From CAZYFH01 sp964646815 (GTDB taxonomy: Bacteria; Acidobacteriota; Vicinamibacteria; Vicinamibacterales; UBA8438): 18,883 nucleotides of DNA. Both the position numbers and the translations under genes were made by a program. Location: positions 1 to 18,883 of the forward strand of contig CAZYFH010000056.1 of the NCBI GenBank assembly GCA_964646815.1, read 5' to 3'. The notes under the pieces were generated by a model that was not told the DNA's origin, did no database searches, and saw only the letters and a list, made by a program, of their open reading frames with translations. Each line of letters starts with the position of its first letter. Positions within the stretch are counted from its first letter, which is position 1. Positions 1 to 10,049 of this stretch are shown piece by piece.

Positions 1-1
1 G

Positions 2-2944
<2,943 letters not shown>

Positions 2945-3054
2945 CGGCCGCCGACGCCCGTCACGCGTACAGCAACCGCTGCAGCCTTCGGCACCCACGT
3001 GTGTCCAGGACCCGTTTCAGCATGATCAGTCGCGTTGGACCGGTAGTGGCCATA

Positions 3055-4761
3055 TCACGCGGGCTCTTCGGGCAGCGCGAACACGTAGATCGCGTTCGAT
3101 CGATTCCCCCCGACCGGCACCGCGACATACTGCCTGCCGTCGACGGCGTACGTAATCGGATGTCCCTGAGCCGACGCCGGTAGCCGCGTCGTGTACAGGA
3201 CATCGCCGCTGGCGACGTCGTGGACAAAGACATTACGGTCAGTGTCAGCGGTCACCACCAGTCCTCCGGCGGTGGTCAACGCCCCCAACCGCGGACGCGT
3301 GGCCATCGCGTGCCGCCAGATGATCTCGCCGTTGTTGATGTCCATGGCGATCAGGTAGCCGCCGTGGTCGGGGCTGTCGGGGTGCAATGTGCTCTCGCGT
3401 TGCAGGAACCCGCGGTCGGCGTAGTAGTCGTTGCCCTCCACCTGGTCGAGTTCAGTGAACACCCCGGTGACACAGCTCGGGTGGATGGGAATGTAGAGCG
3501 CTTGTGTCCCGGGGTGATAGGCGCTTGCCGGCCAGTTCTTGACTCCCAGCAGATTGGGGCAGAACTCGATCTCGACGTCGGCTTGCGGAATCATCTCAGG
3601 CCGGTATGTCACCCGACCTGTTCGGGAGTCGAGATCGAGGACGTTCTGATAGCCGAGGTCGTAAGCGGCCACGAATGCCCCTGTCGTGCGATCGAGTTCC
3701 CAGAGGATGCCGAGCTTCCCCATCTTGAAGAGCGAACGACGCCCCTCGTGATCGATCAGCACGCTCTCGAAGACGTCGTCTAGGTCATGCGTCTCGCCTG
3801 GGGTGAACTGGTAGTACCACGCCAGCGCACCGGTGTTCGCGTCGAGCGCGAGCACGCTATTCGTATACAACGCGTCGCCGTCGGTCTTCCGCGAGATACG
3901 TGCCCACGGCTTTGCCTGTGAGGTCGAGTGGTACGTCAGGTTCGCGCCCGGGTCGTAGCTCCCCGGAATCCACGAATCCCCACCCGCCCGGAACGTGAGC
4001 GGCAGGTCACCCCACGTGTCGCCGCCCGGCGCGCCCGGCTGCGCGATGGTGGAGGTGCGCCACACCTCGTCCCCGGTCCTGGCGTCGTGCGCGGAGATGA
4101 AACAGACGTCGTTCTTGTAGTTCTGACACCCGGTCATCCCGGCGACGACCTTGCCGTTCGCCAGGATGGGGCCGCTCGAATACCGATAGCCGAGCGTCGC
4201 ATCGGCTACGGTCCGGTCCCACACGACCTCGCCAGTTCGTGCGTCAAGCGCCACGATGTGCGCGTCCGTCGTCGCGAGGTAGACATTGGTGTCGTAGATC
4301 GCGATCGACCGGGACCCTCTGGCGGGACGTCCCTCCGGACGCTCTAGGCGCTCGTCGAGCTCGTGTGTGTATTGCCAGATCGCATCACCGGTCGTTGCGT
4401 CGAGCGCCTGGACGCTGTTCCCAGTATTGGGCACATACATCACGCCGTCGTGCACGAGCGGCGTCGCCTGGCTAAGTCCGACACCGAGCTGCCACGCCCA
4501 GACAAGCTGCAGCTGATGCGCGTTGTCCGTGTTGATCTGTTCCAGCGGGCTGTAGCCCCATCCGTCGAGCGTGCGACGCCAGTTCAGCCAGTCGGCCGGG
4601 TCGGGGTCTTGCAGCATTGCGTCGGTGACCGGGACGAAACCCCGCTCCTGTGTGGTCACGGTCCCGACCGGGCCGAGCAGGAGAACGACGAGGAACAGGC
4701 ACGGGAAAACGATGCGACGGCGATCGACGCTGACGGCGTGTCGGCGACTCCCTCTGGGCAT
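3055..4761 (-). CDS. Exported PQQ-dependent alcohol-dehydrogenase-type quinoprotein
   Basis: This is a periplasmic eight-bladed beta-propeller dehydrogenase that would oxidise an alcohol or related substrate with pyrroloquinoline quinone. An N-terminal export signal (RRR followed by a hydrophobic run, IVFPCLFLVVLLLG) precedes the mature protein. Propeller motifs are visible: WLNWRRTLDGWGYSPLEQI, repeated ALDA.TG blade endings, the GSYDPGANLTYHST block, and FCPNLLGVKNWPASAYHPGT, matching the family CPG..G..NW.P.A..P motif. WYYQFTPGETHDLDDV matches the region carrying the active-site aspartate. The adjacent cysteine pair of classical methanol/ethanol dehydrogenases is absent; two cysteines eight residues apart occur instead (GCQNYKNDVC). 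There is no cytochrome c domain, so a separate acceptor is needed. I chose ATG at 4761 because AAGGAG lies 5 bases upstream; a GTG at 4767 would overlap that site. It is divergent from the second PQQ gene. The substrate cannot be told. Confidence 0.85.
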   Translation of the reverse strand: MPRGSRRHAVSVDRRRIVFPCLFLVVLLLGPVGTVTTQERGFVPVTDAMLQDPDPADWLNWRRTLDGWGYSPLEQINTDNAHQLQLVWAWQLGVGLSQATPLVHDGVMYVPNTGNSVQALDATTGDAIWQYTHELDERLERPEGRPARGSRSIAIYDTNVYLATTDAHIVALDARTGEVVWDRTVADATLGYRYSSGPILANGKVVAGMTGCQNYKNDVCFISAHDARTGDEVWRTSTIAQPGAPGGDTWGDLPLTFRAGGDSWIPGSYDPGANLTYHSTSQAKPWARISRKTDGDALYTNSVLALDANTGALAWYYQFTPGETHDLDDVFESVLIDHEGRRSLFKMGKLGILWELDRTTGAFVAAYDLGYQNVLDLDSRTGRVTYRPEMIPQADVEIEFCPNLLGVKNWPASAYHPGTQALYIPIHPSCVTGVFTELDQVEGNDYYADRGFLQRESTLHPDSPDHGGYLIAMDINNGEIIWRHAMATRPRLGALTTAGGLVVTADTDRNVFVHDVASGDVLYTTRLPASAQGHPITYAVDGRQYVAVPVGGNRSNAIYVFALPEEPA

Positions 4762-4766
4762 GGCCA

Positions 4767-4772
4767 CTCCTT
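4767..4772 (-). promoter_or_regulatory. Ribosome binding site of the minus-strand PQQ gene
   Basis: AAGGAG on the minus strand lies 5 bases before the ATG at 4761 and overlaps the upstream GTG alternative at 4767, which decides the start. Confidence 0.6.
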
Positions 4773-4825
4773 GTCGTCTCCGTCGTTTCTCGGAGATGGA
4801 AACGCAGGCCGATTATGTCACCCGC

Positions 4826-4845
4826 TACGATTGTCGTATCGATAC
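4826..4845. promoter_or_regulatory. Overlapping palindromes in the divergent PQQ spacer
   Basis: The spacer between the two divergent PQQ genes contains TACGA-TTG-TCGTA (4826-4838), overlapped by the perfect 10-base palindrome GTATCGATAC (4836-4845). This would suit an operator serving both genes, but short palindromes occur by chance and no regulator gene is adjacent. No convincing -35/-10 pair was found nearby. Confidence 0.25.
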
Positions 4846-4920
4846 CAGCGTAACCTAAGGGGATGACGCAGACCGACCGGCGTTAGCCGCCGCGCCTGCC
4901 GTGAACGGACCGCCTGCACA

Positions 4921-4953
4921 ATGACGCCCCAGAGGGGCCGCCACACCAGATGA
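4921..4953 (+). other. Possible 10-codon upstream ORF overlapping the PQQ gene start
   Basis: An ATG at 4921 opens a 10-codon frame (MTPQRGRHTR) whose TGA overlaps the ATG of the downstream PQQ gene as ATGA. The main gene has a weak ribosome binding site, so coupling is conceivable. An ORF this short can arise by chance. Confidence 0.15.
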
Positions 4954-6992
4954 CACAGTATCCATCGCTGCTCGTCGGGGCCTCCCTGGCGGCGCTGCTC
5001 TGCGGCCCGGCAGCCTTTGCACAGGACGGCGCGACTACCGGTGAGTGGCGCTCGTACGCAGGCGACGTGTGGGGCAGCCGGTACGCGCCGCTCGATCAGA
5101 TCACCGGCGACAACTTCGAGCGCCTCGAACTGGCGTGGCGCTGGCAGAGCGCCGACACCCACCTCCCGTACGACGACGGGCATGGTGTCTCGTTGATCGC
5201 CGCCGAGGCGCTGTTCGACCGGCTCCGAGCGGCCAACCCCGATTTGTGGGTGACGCGACCGAGCATCGGTCGGTTGTCTGCAACCCCCCTGATGGTCGAT
5301 GGGGTGCTGTATCTCGCCACGCCGCTCTATCAGGCGGCTGCGGTCGACGCACGAACGGGTGAGACCCTCTGGGTTTACAACCCTCGCGTGTACGAGGCGG
5401 GGAGTCCGCCGCTCCCATCGCCGTGGAACCACCGCGGCGTGGCTTACTGGGAGCGCGACGGGTCGGCGCGGGTGATCTGGGGAACTGGCGACGGGTATCT
5501 GACGGCGGTCGACGCGACGACCGGGGTGCTGGCCACCGACTTCGGCGACGACGGTCGCGTCAGCCTCGAGGCGGGCCTCCCGCGGGCCCGCGAAAACCCG
5601 AGCCGCCTGCCGCCGCCCTCGCGGTCACCTCCGCTTGTCGTCGGCGACACGATCATCGTCGGGTCGTCCGTCCACGACTATCTCGCCACCCGCGAGAACG
5701 CCCCGGGCTTTGTCCGCGCGTACGATGCCCGAACGGGGCGTCACATGTGGGATTTCCACAACGTGCCGCAAAGCGCCGAGGAGTTCGGCGCCGACACCTG
5801 GCTGAACGGGTCGTGGCGCTATTCGGGGAACACCAATGTCTGGGGCAACATTGCCGCGGATTCCGAACTCGGCTACGTCTATCTGCCGACCAGCACCCCG
5901 ACGTCTGACTACTACGGTGGCCACCGGATCGGCGACAACCTGTTCGCCGAGAGCCTGGTCTGCGTCGACATCGAGACCGGCCAGCGGGTCTGGCACTTCC
6001 AGATGGTGCATCACGGCGTCTGGGACTACGACAACCCGACCGGACCGAATCTGATCGACGTGACGGTTGATGGACGCCCGGTCAGGGCGGTCGCCCAGGT
6101 GACTAAGCAGGGGTTCGTCTACACGTTCGATCGGGTCACCGGCGAGCCAATCTGGCCGATCGAAGAGCGCGTGGTCGCTACCGACACCGATCTCGACGGT
6201 GAGGTGTTGGCACGGACACAGCCGTTTCCGAGCAGACCGCCACCCTTCGACTACCAGGGAACGTCAATTGACGACTTGATCGACTTCACCCCTGAGATTC
6301 GCCGGATGGCGGTCGCTGCGGTGGAGGGGTTCCGGCTTGGCCCGCTCTACACTCCGTTGTCGCTGCGCGGCACTATCTTCCGGCCTAGCGCTGGAGGCGG
6401 GGCAAGCTGGGGGGGAGCGGCCGTCGATCCGGAGAGCGGTGTCTTATACGTCCCGTCTCGAAACGTGCATTCGGTGATGCGGTTTCGCGAGCCCGAGGTA
6501 GATGACCGTGCCACCCTGCGTTACCTGCTGAGCCGCGGCGGGGCGCCCTTCCTCGATGGCGGCAATCCGCAGCGCACCCCGCAGATGCCGCAGGGGCTGC
6601 CGCTCTGGAAGCCGCCATATTCTCGGGTCACCGCCATCGACATGAATACCGGCGAGCATCTCTGGATGACGCCGCTTGGCACCGGCGACCGGGTGCGGCG
6701 TCATCCGCTGCTGCGCCATCTCGATCTTCCACCGCTGGGCGGTGACAGCGGCCGGAACGGGCCGCTGCTCACGAAGACGATGCTCGTGCAGACGCTGACC
6801 GCCGGTGGCACCGACGGCGGTCCGCAGCTCGTCGCCTACGATAAGGAGTCCGGGGCCGTGCTCGCAGCCGTGGATCTGCCCGACGGGGCCATCGGGACAC
6901 CGATGACCTACGCGCTGAACGGACGACAGTACATCGCGGTGACCGTCGGTGGTGAGACGCCGGCGCTCGTCGCGTTTGCGCTGCCGTCGTGA
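4950..6992 (+). CDS. Exported PQQ-dependent glucose-dehydrogenase-like quinoprotein
   Basis: This is a soluble periplasmic quinoprotein of the membrane glucose dehydrogenase (mGDH/Gcd) subgroup, oxidising a sugar or alcohol with PQQ. A signal peptide (about residues 1-25, ending AAFAQD) precedes the propeller. Family blocks in order: EWRSYAGDVWGSRYAPLDQI, the ATPLMVDGVLYLATPL blade, GVAYWERDG, GTGDGYLTAVDATTG, TWLNGSWRYSGNTNVWG, LPTSTPTSDYYGGHR, then MVHHGVWDYDNPTGPNLIDV holding the catalytic-site Asp region, and VTKQGFVYTFDRVTGEPIWP. The C-terminal blades end with GTPMTYALNGRQYIAVTVGG. It lacks the five N-terminal membrane helices of Escherichia coli Gcd and has no cytochrome c domain, so the electron acceptor must be another protein. 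At 680 residues it is typical for stand-alone homologues. The start has only a weak purine tract (GAGGGG, 12 bases upstream). Substrate is unknown; the family call is strong. Confidence 0.9.
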   Translation: MTQYPSLLVGASLAALLCGPAAFAQDGATTGEWRSYAGDVWGSRYAPLDQITGDNFERLELAWRWQSADTHLPYDDGHGVSLIAAEALFDRLRAANPDLWVTRPSIGRLSATPLMVDGVLYLATPLYQAAAVDARTGETLWVYNPRVYEAGSPPLPSPWNHRGVAYWERDGSARVIWGTGDGYLTAVDATTGVLATDFGDDGRVSLEAGLPRARENPSRLPPPSRSPPLVVGDTIIVGSSVHDYLATRENAPGFVRAYDARTGRHMWDFHNVPQSAEEFGADTWLNGSWRYSGNTNVWGNIAADSELGYVYLPTSTPTSDYYGGHRIGDNLFAESLVCVDIETGQRVWHFQMVHHGVWDYDNPTGPNLIDVTVDGRPVRAVAQVTKQGFVYTFDRVTGEPIWPIEERVVATDTDLDGEVLARTQPFPSRPPPFDYQGTSIDDLIDFTPEIRRMAVAAVEGFRLGPLYTPLSLRGTIFRPSAGGGASWGGAAVDPESGVLYVPSRNVHSVMRFREPEVDDRATLRYLLSRGGAPFLDGGNPQRTPQMPQGLPLWKPPYSRVTAIDMNTGEHLWMTPLGTGDRVRRHPLLRHLDLPPLGGDSGRNGPLLTKTMLVQTLTAGGTDGGPQLVAYDKESGAVLAAVDLPDGAIGTPMTYALNGRQYIAVTVGGETPALVAFALPS

Positions 6993-7112
6993 CCGATCCG
7001 GGCATGAGTCGCCGACGCCACGAAGGGACGACGCGCTGCCAGGCAGCTCGGGGCGCGGACCCAAAAACGAGCCGGGGAGACTGGCGAAGCGGGAGATGTT
7101 CTGTGAACTTGT

Positions 7113-7454
7113 GTGTACGTGCGAAATATTGAAGTATCACTGCCAGATGATGTCTACTGCCGATCGCGGGTCAAGGCGGCGGAACGTGACACGTCTGTCA
7201 GCGCCTTGGTGCGATCGTTCGTAATCGGGCTGAGCGCCGACAAATCGATGTTCGATCGTCGCAAGCGCCTACAAGTCGAGGTGCTCTCCTCGGGCGCGCG
7301 CTTCCGGGCCGCTGATCGTCTCACCGGGACCGACGTCCACACCCGCTCATGCGGTTCGTCGACACGACCATCCTGTTCTATGCGGTCGGTACCGCACCGG
7401 AGAACGGACCAAGAAGCGGATTGCACTGGCGCTTCCCGACGCCGACGCCGATGA
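7113..7454 (+). CDS. VapB-type ribbon-helix-helix antitoxin with apparent stop-codon loss
   Basis: The first 75 or so residues read as a ribbon-helix-helix antitoxin: VRNIEVSLPDDVYCRSRVKAAERDTSVSALVRSF gives the DNA-contacting beta strand and two helices, and FDRRKRLQVEVL continues a toxin-binding tail. Such antitoxins normally stop in an overlap (TGATG) with the PIN toxin. Here the sequence at that point is TCATG: the expected TGA appears as TCA, so the frame runs on through the toxin gene and ends at 7454 with an Arg-rich, Cys/Ser-rich tail that is frame-shifted toxin sequence. The fold may still bind DNA, but the tail is abnormal. Start is GTG 7113, or GTG 7119, which fits the family N-terminus better. 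Its partner toxin is broken (next entry). Confidence 0.65.
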   Translation: MYVRNIEVSLPDDVYCRSRVKAAERDTSVSALVRSFVIGLSADKSMFDRRKRLQVEVLSSGARFRAADRLTGTDVHTRSCGSSTRPSCSMRSVPHRRTDQEADCTGASRRRRR

Positions 7455-7770
7455 CGTGGCGCTCTCGGTGCAAGAGCTTCAGGAGTTCTAAGTGCAAAGT
7501 ACACGGGTCACCAAGCCGGAGTGCCCCAGTCACGATCAAGCGGCCGCGCTGGTCGAATCGTTCGTCCGGTTCCCCGGACAGGAAACGACCGTGGCGTTGA
7601 TCCAAGCAGCCGTCGCCGCGGGGGAGTGCTTTCAGATCAGCTACTGGGACGGCGCTGTGATCGAGGCGGCACAAACGCTCGGTTGTGACACGCTGCTTTC
7701 GGAGGACCTGGAGCCCGGTCGGAGTTATGAGGGTGTGCGGGTCGAGAATCCCTTTCAAGACTGCTGTTAG
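7349..7770 (+). pseudogene. VapC-type PIN-domain toxin, inactivated by a frameshift and a nonsense codon
   Basis: An intact relative would be a ~135-residue PIN ribonuclease. Three frame segments together rebuild it: MRFVDTTILFYAVGTAPEN (7349 to about 7405, frame of 7349), KKRIALALPDADADDVALSVQELQEF (7411-7488, shifted by one deleted base or two inserted bases), and VQSTRVTKPE...FQISYWDGAVIEAAQTLGCDTLLSEDL...VRVENPF (7492-7770). The second segment ends in TAA at 7489-7491, where family members have a Tyr codon (LQEFYVQ); a single base change explains it. The PIN acidic residues are present in pieces (VDT, QEF, SYWD), but the usual DTN motif reads DTT. With two separate lesions, plus stop loss in the antitoxin, this is a decayed module rather than one sequencing error. 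Confidence 0.75.
7492..7770 (+). CDS. Surviving C-terminal ORF of the broken PIN toxin
   Basis: A 92-codon frame opens at a GTG immediately after the nonsense codon and holds the C-terminal two thirds of the PIN domain, including SYWDGAVIEAA with one catalytic aspartate. It lacks the N-terminal FVDT strand with the first catalytic aspartate, so it should have no nuclease activity if it is made at all. No ribosome binding site was seen before it. Confidence 0.4.
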   Translation: MQSTRVTKPECPSHDQAAALVESFVRFPGQETTVALIQAAVAAGECFQISYWDGAVIEAAQTLGCDTLLSEDLEPGRSYEGVRVENPFQDCC

Positions 7771-8044
7771 CCTGAGGCCCAGCCGCGCTGTTGCGACCAG
7801 TAGCCGAGCACCGCACGCATCACCGTTTCCGAGGTCTTCCCGTTCCCTCTCAAGACGACCGCGTCGGTGGCGCGGGCCGGTACGACGCGCTTGAAGTCGC
7901 GCTATGGCGATAGAGCGCCAGATAGCCCACGCGCACGAACACCAGGCCGCCGACGGCGGCCAGTCAGACCCCGGGCGACACCTCAGACGCGCCTTGAAAC
8001 CAACCGAGGTTCGACACGAGATCGCTCAGCGCGCCGAGCGCCAT
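7767..8044 (-). pseudogene. Broken coding traces of an unrecognised small membrane protein
   Basis: The ~300 bases between the toxin remnant and the exported protein hold protein-like reading on the minus strand, broken twice. From ATG 8044 it reads MALGALSDLVSNLGWFQG and on to SPGV, then TGA (7964-7966), then continues in the same frame with a membrane-helix-like run LAAVGGLVFVRVGYLALYRH, stopping at 7850. A second frame, open from about 7905 to 7767, reads DFKRVVPARATDAVVLRG and ends near YWSQQRGWASG. One nonsense codon and one frameshift would join these into a ~90-residue protein with at least one helix, 27 bases downstream of the preceding minus-strand gene. I do not recognise the family. 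Chance open frames in GC-rich DNA are the alternative. Confidence 0.3.
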
Positions 8045-8070
8045 GGCCCAGATTCGCAGCCAGTAAGTTG

Positions 8071-8892
8071 CTAAGGCTCGATCAACTCGAACGCATACCA
8101 GCGTCGAAGCTCGGCGCGGCGCGTGCGGCTGAACAGGACCCGAACGTCGGTATACGTTTCGAGCTGGAGACGCGCCCACATGTCCTCGAGCACTGGACCA
8201 CGGTCGAGCGAGCCGCGGGCGCGAGAGATCGTCCCCATGACGCCCCACCAGAGCCGGACCTTGTCGATCAGCTCGAACTCCACGCGGGCGGCTTCGTACG
8301 TCTCCTGATCGATCCAGACCCGCCCTCGGGCTTTGTTGAGCGCGTAGTCGATGCGTCGTCGGACCGGTAGCTTCCCCTCGCGCGGCTGGAAGGAGACGAC
8401 GTAGCTGGGTCGATGACGGAACGACTCCTCGGGCTCGAGCGCGAAGGCGAAACGGCCGATCAGCTCCTCGTTGAAGACGATGTCGTCGTCTTCCTCCTCG
8501 TCCTCTTCTCCTGTCGGCTCTTCGCGCGCGCGCCGAAGCTCTTCGCGAAACTCCGCTTCGCGCTCCTGTTCCCACACTTGCTCCTGCTCGCTCAACTGGC
8601 GTCCGTCGAGCGTGAGCCGCCGTTCGTACGGCTTACCGTCAATCGGGATCACCTCGAAGTCGCCGAAGCCCTCTTCTTCGATCTCCCCGTCGCCGTCGAA
8701 CCGTCGCACCTCGCGTGTCATGAGGCTGCGGTATCGGGTGTCGAAGTGCTGCGCCTCGTACCACCTGGCCCGTTCCAGCGCCTTGACCACGATCGTCCGC
8801 GCGTCGCCGTCGCCGGGCGGTGGAGACGCCGCGACCTGCCACAGTCCTGGTCCGACGAGCGCGACACCGATCGCTACCGTGGCCGCGCGCAT
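8071..8892 (-). CDS. Exported protein of unknown function with a very acidic segment
   Basis: I do not recognise a named family. From ATG 8892 the protein is about 273 residues, with a signal peptide (MRAATVAIGVALVGPGLWQVAAS). Next come a domain with YEAQHFDTRYRSLMTREV, a charged helix (EQEQVWEQEREAEFREEL), a run of Glu/Asp (EEPTGEEDEEEDDDIVF), and a C-terminal part ending RRWYAFELIEP. The latter includes GRVWIDQETYEAARVEFEL and a block around VRLWWGVMGTISRARGS. These strands recall lipoprotein-sorting (LolA-like) beta proteins that act at the outer membrane, an inference only. The frame stays open upstream to 9054, but that extension is Pro/Gly/Ser-rich and comes before the signal peptide, so I reject it. 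No clear ribosome binding site was seen; TAATGT lies 4 bases before the ATG, which may suggest a leaderless message. Confidence 0.65.
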   Translation of the reverse strand: MRAATVAIGVALVGPGLWQVAASPPPGDGDARTIVVKALERARWYEAQHFDTRYRSLMTREVRRFDGDGEIEEEGFGDFEVIPIDGKPYERRLTLDGRQLSEQEQVWEQEREAEFREELRRAREEPTGEEDEEEDDDIVFNEELIGRFAFALEPEESFRHRPSYVVSFQPREGKLPVRRRIDYALNKARGRVWIDQETYEAARVEFELIDKVRLWWGVMGTISRARGSLDRGPVLEDMWARLQLETYTDVRVLFSRTRRAELRRWYAFELIEP

Positions 8893-9056
8893 GACCACAT
8901 TATTGTGCCCGATGCCGCCGCCGCGCGCCCAGCTCGGACAAAATTGAGGCCCACCGCTCGGACAGGACTCGCCGGGTGGATGCTGGACCGGTGACGGGCG
9001 TGCAGCCGGCCCCGAGACCCTCGAGCCACGGGCTCCGCCCGCGCAGGGAGTCACGC

Positions 9057-9086
9057 TTGAACGGCGGGCGCCTCATTGGCTATCCT
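9057..9086 (+). promoter_or_regulatory. Candidate sigma-70-type promoter before the Gld-like ABC operon
   Basis: TTGAAC (9057-9062) and TATCCT (9081-9086) are separated by 18 bases, about 145 bases upstream of the ATPase start. The 8893-9225 stretch has no supportable gene; apart from this candidate nothing stands out in it. Pattern match only. Confidence 0.3.
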
Positions 9087-9231
9087 TGCCTGCTGCGGCG
9101 CCCGCTCCAGGGGCCCTTTTGTGCGTTCCTCAGACACCGCTAGCCGGCTGGCGAGAGGCATCGATGGGCGTCCGCGGGGCCGACTGCGTCGAGTTCCGCT
9201 GCGTCAGGATATGTGACCAGGAAAGATGCCG

Positions 9232-10017
9232 ATGGTACAGACAGATGCGACAACGGCGATGATCGAAGCCAAGGGGCTGAGCAAGTACTACGGTCCGTTC
9301 GTAGCCGTCGAAGGCATCTCGTTCTCCATTCCGCAGGGTCAGATCGTGGCCTTTCTCGGGCCCAACGGTGCCGGCAAGACCACGATGATGCGGATGCTGA
9401 CCGGCTATCTCGCGCCGAGCGCCGGCGACGCGACCATCGCCGGGTTCGATGTTCGGCGCGAGCGGATAGCAGCGTCGCGGCGCCTGGGATACCTGCCGGA
9501 GAACGGCCCGTTGTATCCCGACATGACGCCGTTCGAGCTCCTGACCTTCTTCGGCGAGGCCCGGGAGATGAACAGCAGTCTGCTCAAGACACGCATCGAC
9601 GCGGTCGTGGCACTGTGTGCGCTGGAGCTCGTCATCGAGAAGCCGATCGGCAAGCTCTCCAGGGGATACAGGCAGCGGGTCGGATTGGCGCAGGCGCTGC
9701 TGCACGATCCCGACGTGTTGATCATGGATGAGCCGACTGCGGGGCTCGATCCCAATCAGATCCGCCAGTTTCGCGAGAACATTCAACGGCTCGGCCGCAC
9801 GAAGACGCTCCTGATCTCGACGCACATCTTGCACGAGGCGGAAGCCGTCGCCGACCGGGTGCTGCTCGTCAACAGCGGACGGCTCGTCTTCGACGGGTCC
9901 GTTCAGGAGCTTGAGGAAGATGGATCGCTCGAGCGGCCGTTCTATCGCCTGACAGCTGACGGTGCGACAGCAAGCGACGGGCCGAGCGCGCCCGATGGCG
10001 GGACAGGCGACGCCTGA
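9232..10017 (+). CDS. ABC transporter ATP-binding protein, GldA-like
   Basis: This is the cytoplasmic ATPase that drives the membrane partner encoded next. Visible motifs: Walker A GPNGAGKTT at about residues 43-51, signature LSRGYRQRVGLAQALL beginning near residue 142, Walker B VLIMDEPTAGLDP with D166/E167, and the switch histidine in ISTHILHEAEAVADRV. This set and the 261-residue length match the GldA/NatA-like export ATPases. The C-terminal tail (about residues 225-261) is variable and ends in a Gly/Ala/Ser/Asp-rich stretch. I chose ATG 9232 over ATG 9226 because AGGA (9219-9222) is 9 bases from the former and only 3 from the latter. It is followed after 32 bases by the permease-GldG fusion, then the DUF4340 gene, forming one operon. 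The transported substrate is unknown, and a gliding role should not be assumed from the name. Confidence 0.9.
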   Translation: MVQTDATTAMIEAKGLSKYYGPFVAVEGISFSIPQGQIVAFLGPNGAGKTTMMRMLTGYLAPSAGDATIAGFDVRRERIAASRRLGYLPENGPLYPDMTPFELLTFFGEAREMNSSLLKTRIDAVVALCALELVIEKPIGKLSRGYRQRVGLAQALLHDPDVLIMDEPTAGLDPNQIRQFRENIQRLGRTKTLLISTHILHEAEAVADRVLLVNSGRLVFDGSVQELEEDGSLERPFYRLTADGATASDGPSAPDGGTGDA

Positions 10018-10049
10018 TCCCACGATCGGATAGAGAGCGGATACCAGCC

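Noticed and set aside
2945..3054. Spacer between convergent dnaE2 and PQQ genes
   Set aside because: Examined for terminators and small genes; nothing convincing was seen.
7035..7047. GCTGCC-A-GGCAGC palindrome after the second PQQ gene
   Set aside because: A one-base loop cannot form a normal hairpin, and no T-run follows.
8893..9054. N-terminal extension of the minus-strand exported protein
   Set aside because: It is Pro/Gly/Ser-rich and would place the signal peptide internally; the ATG at 8892 is a better start.
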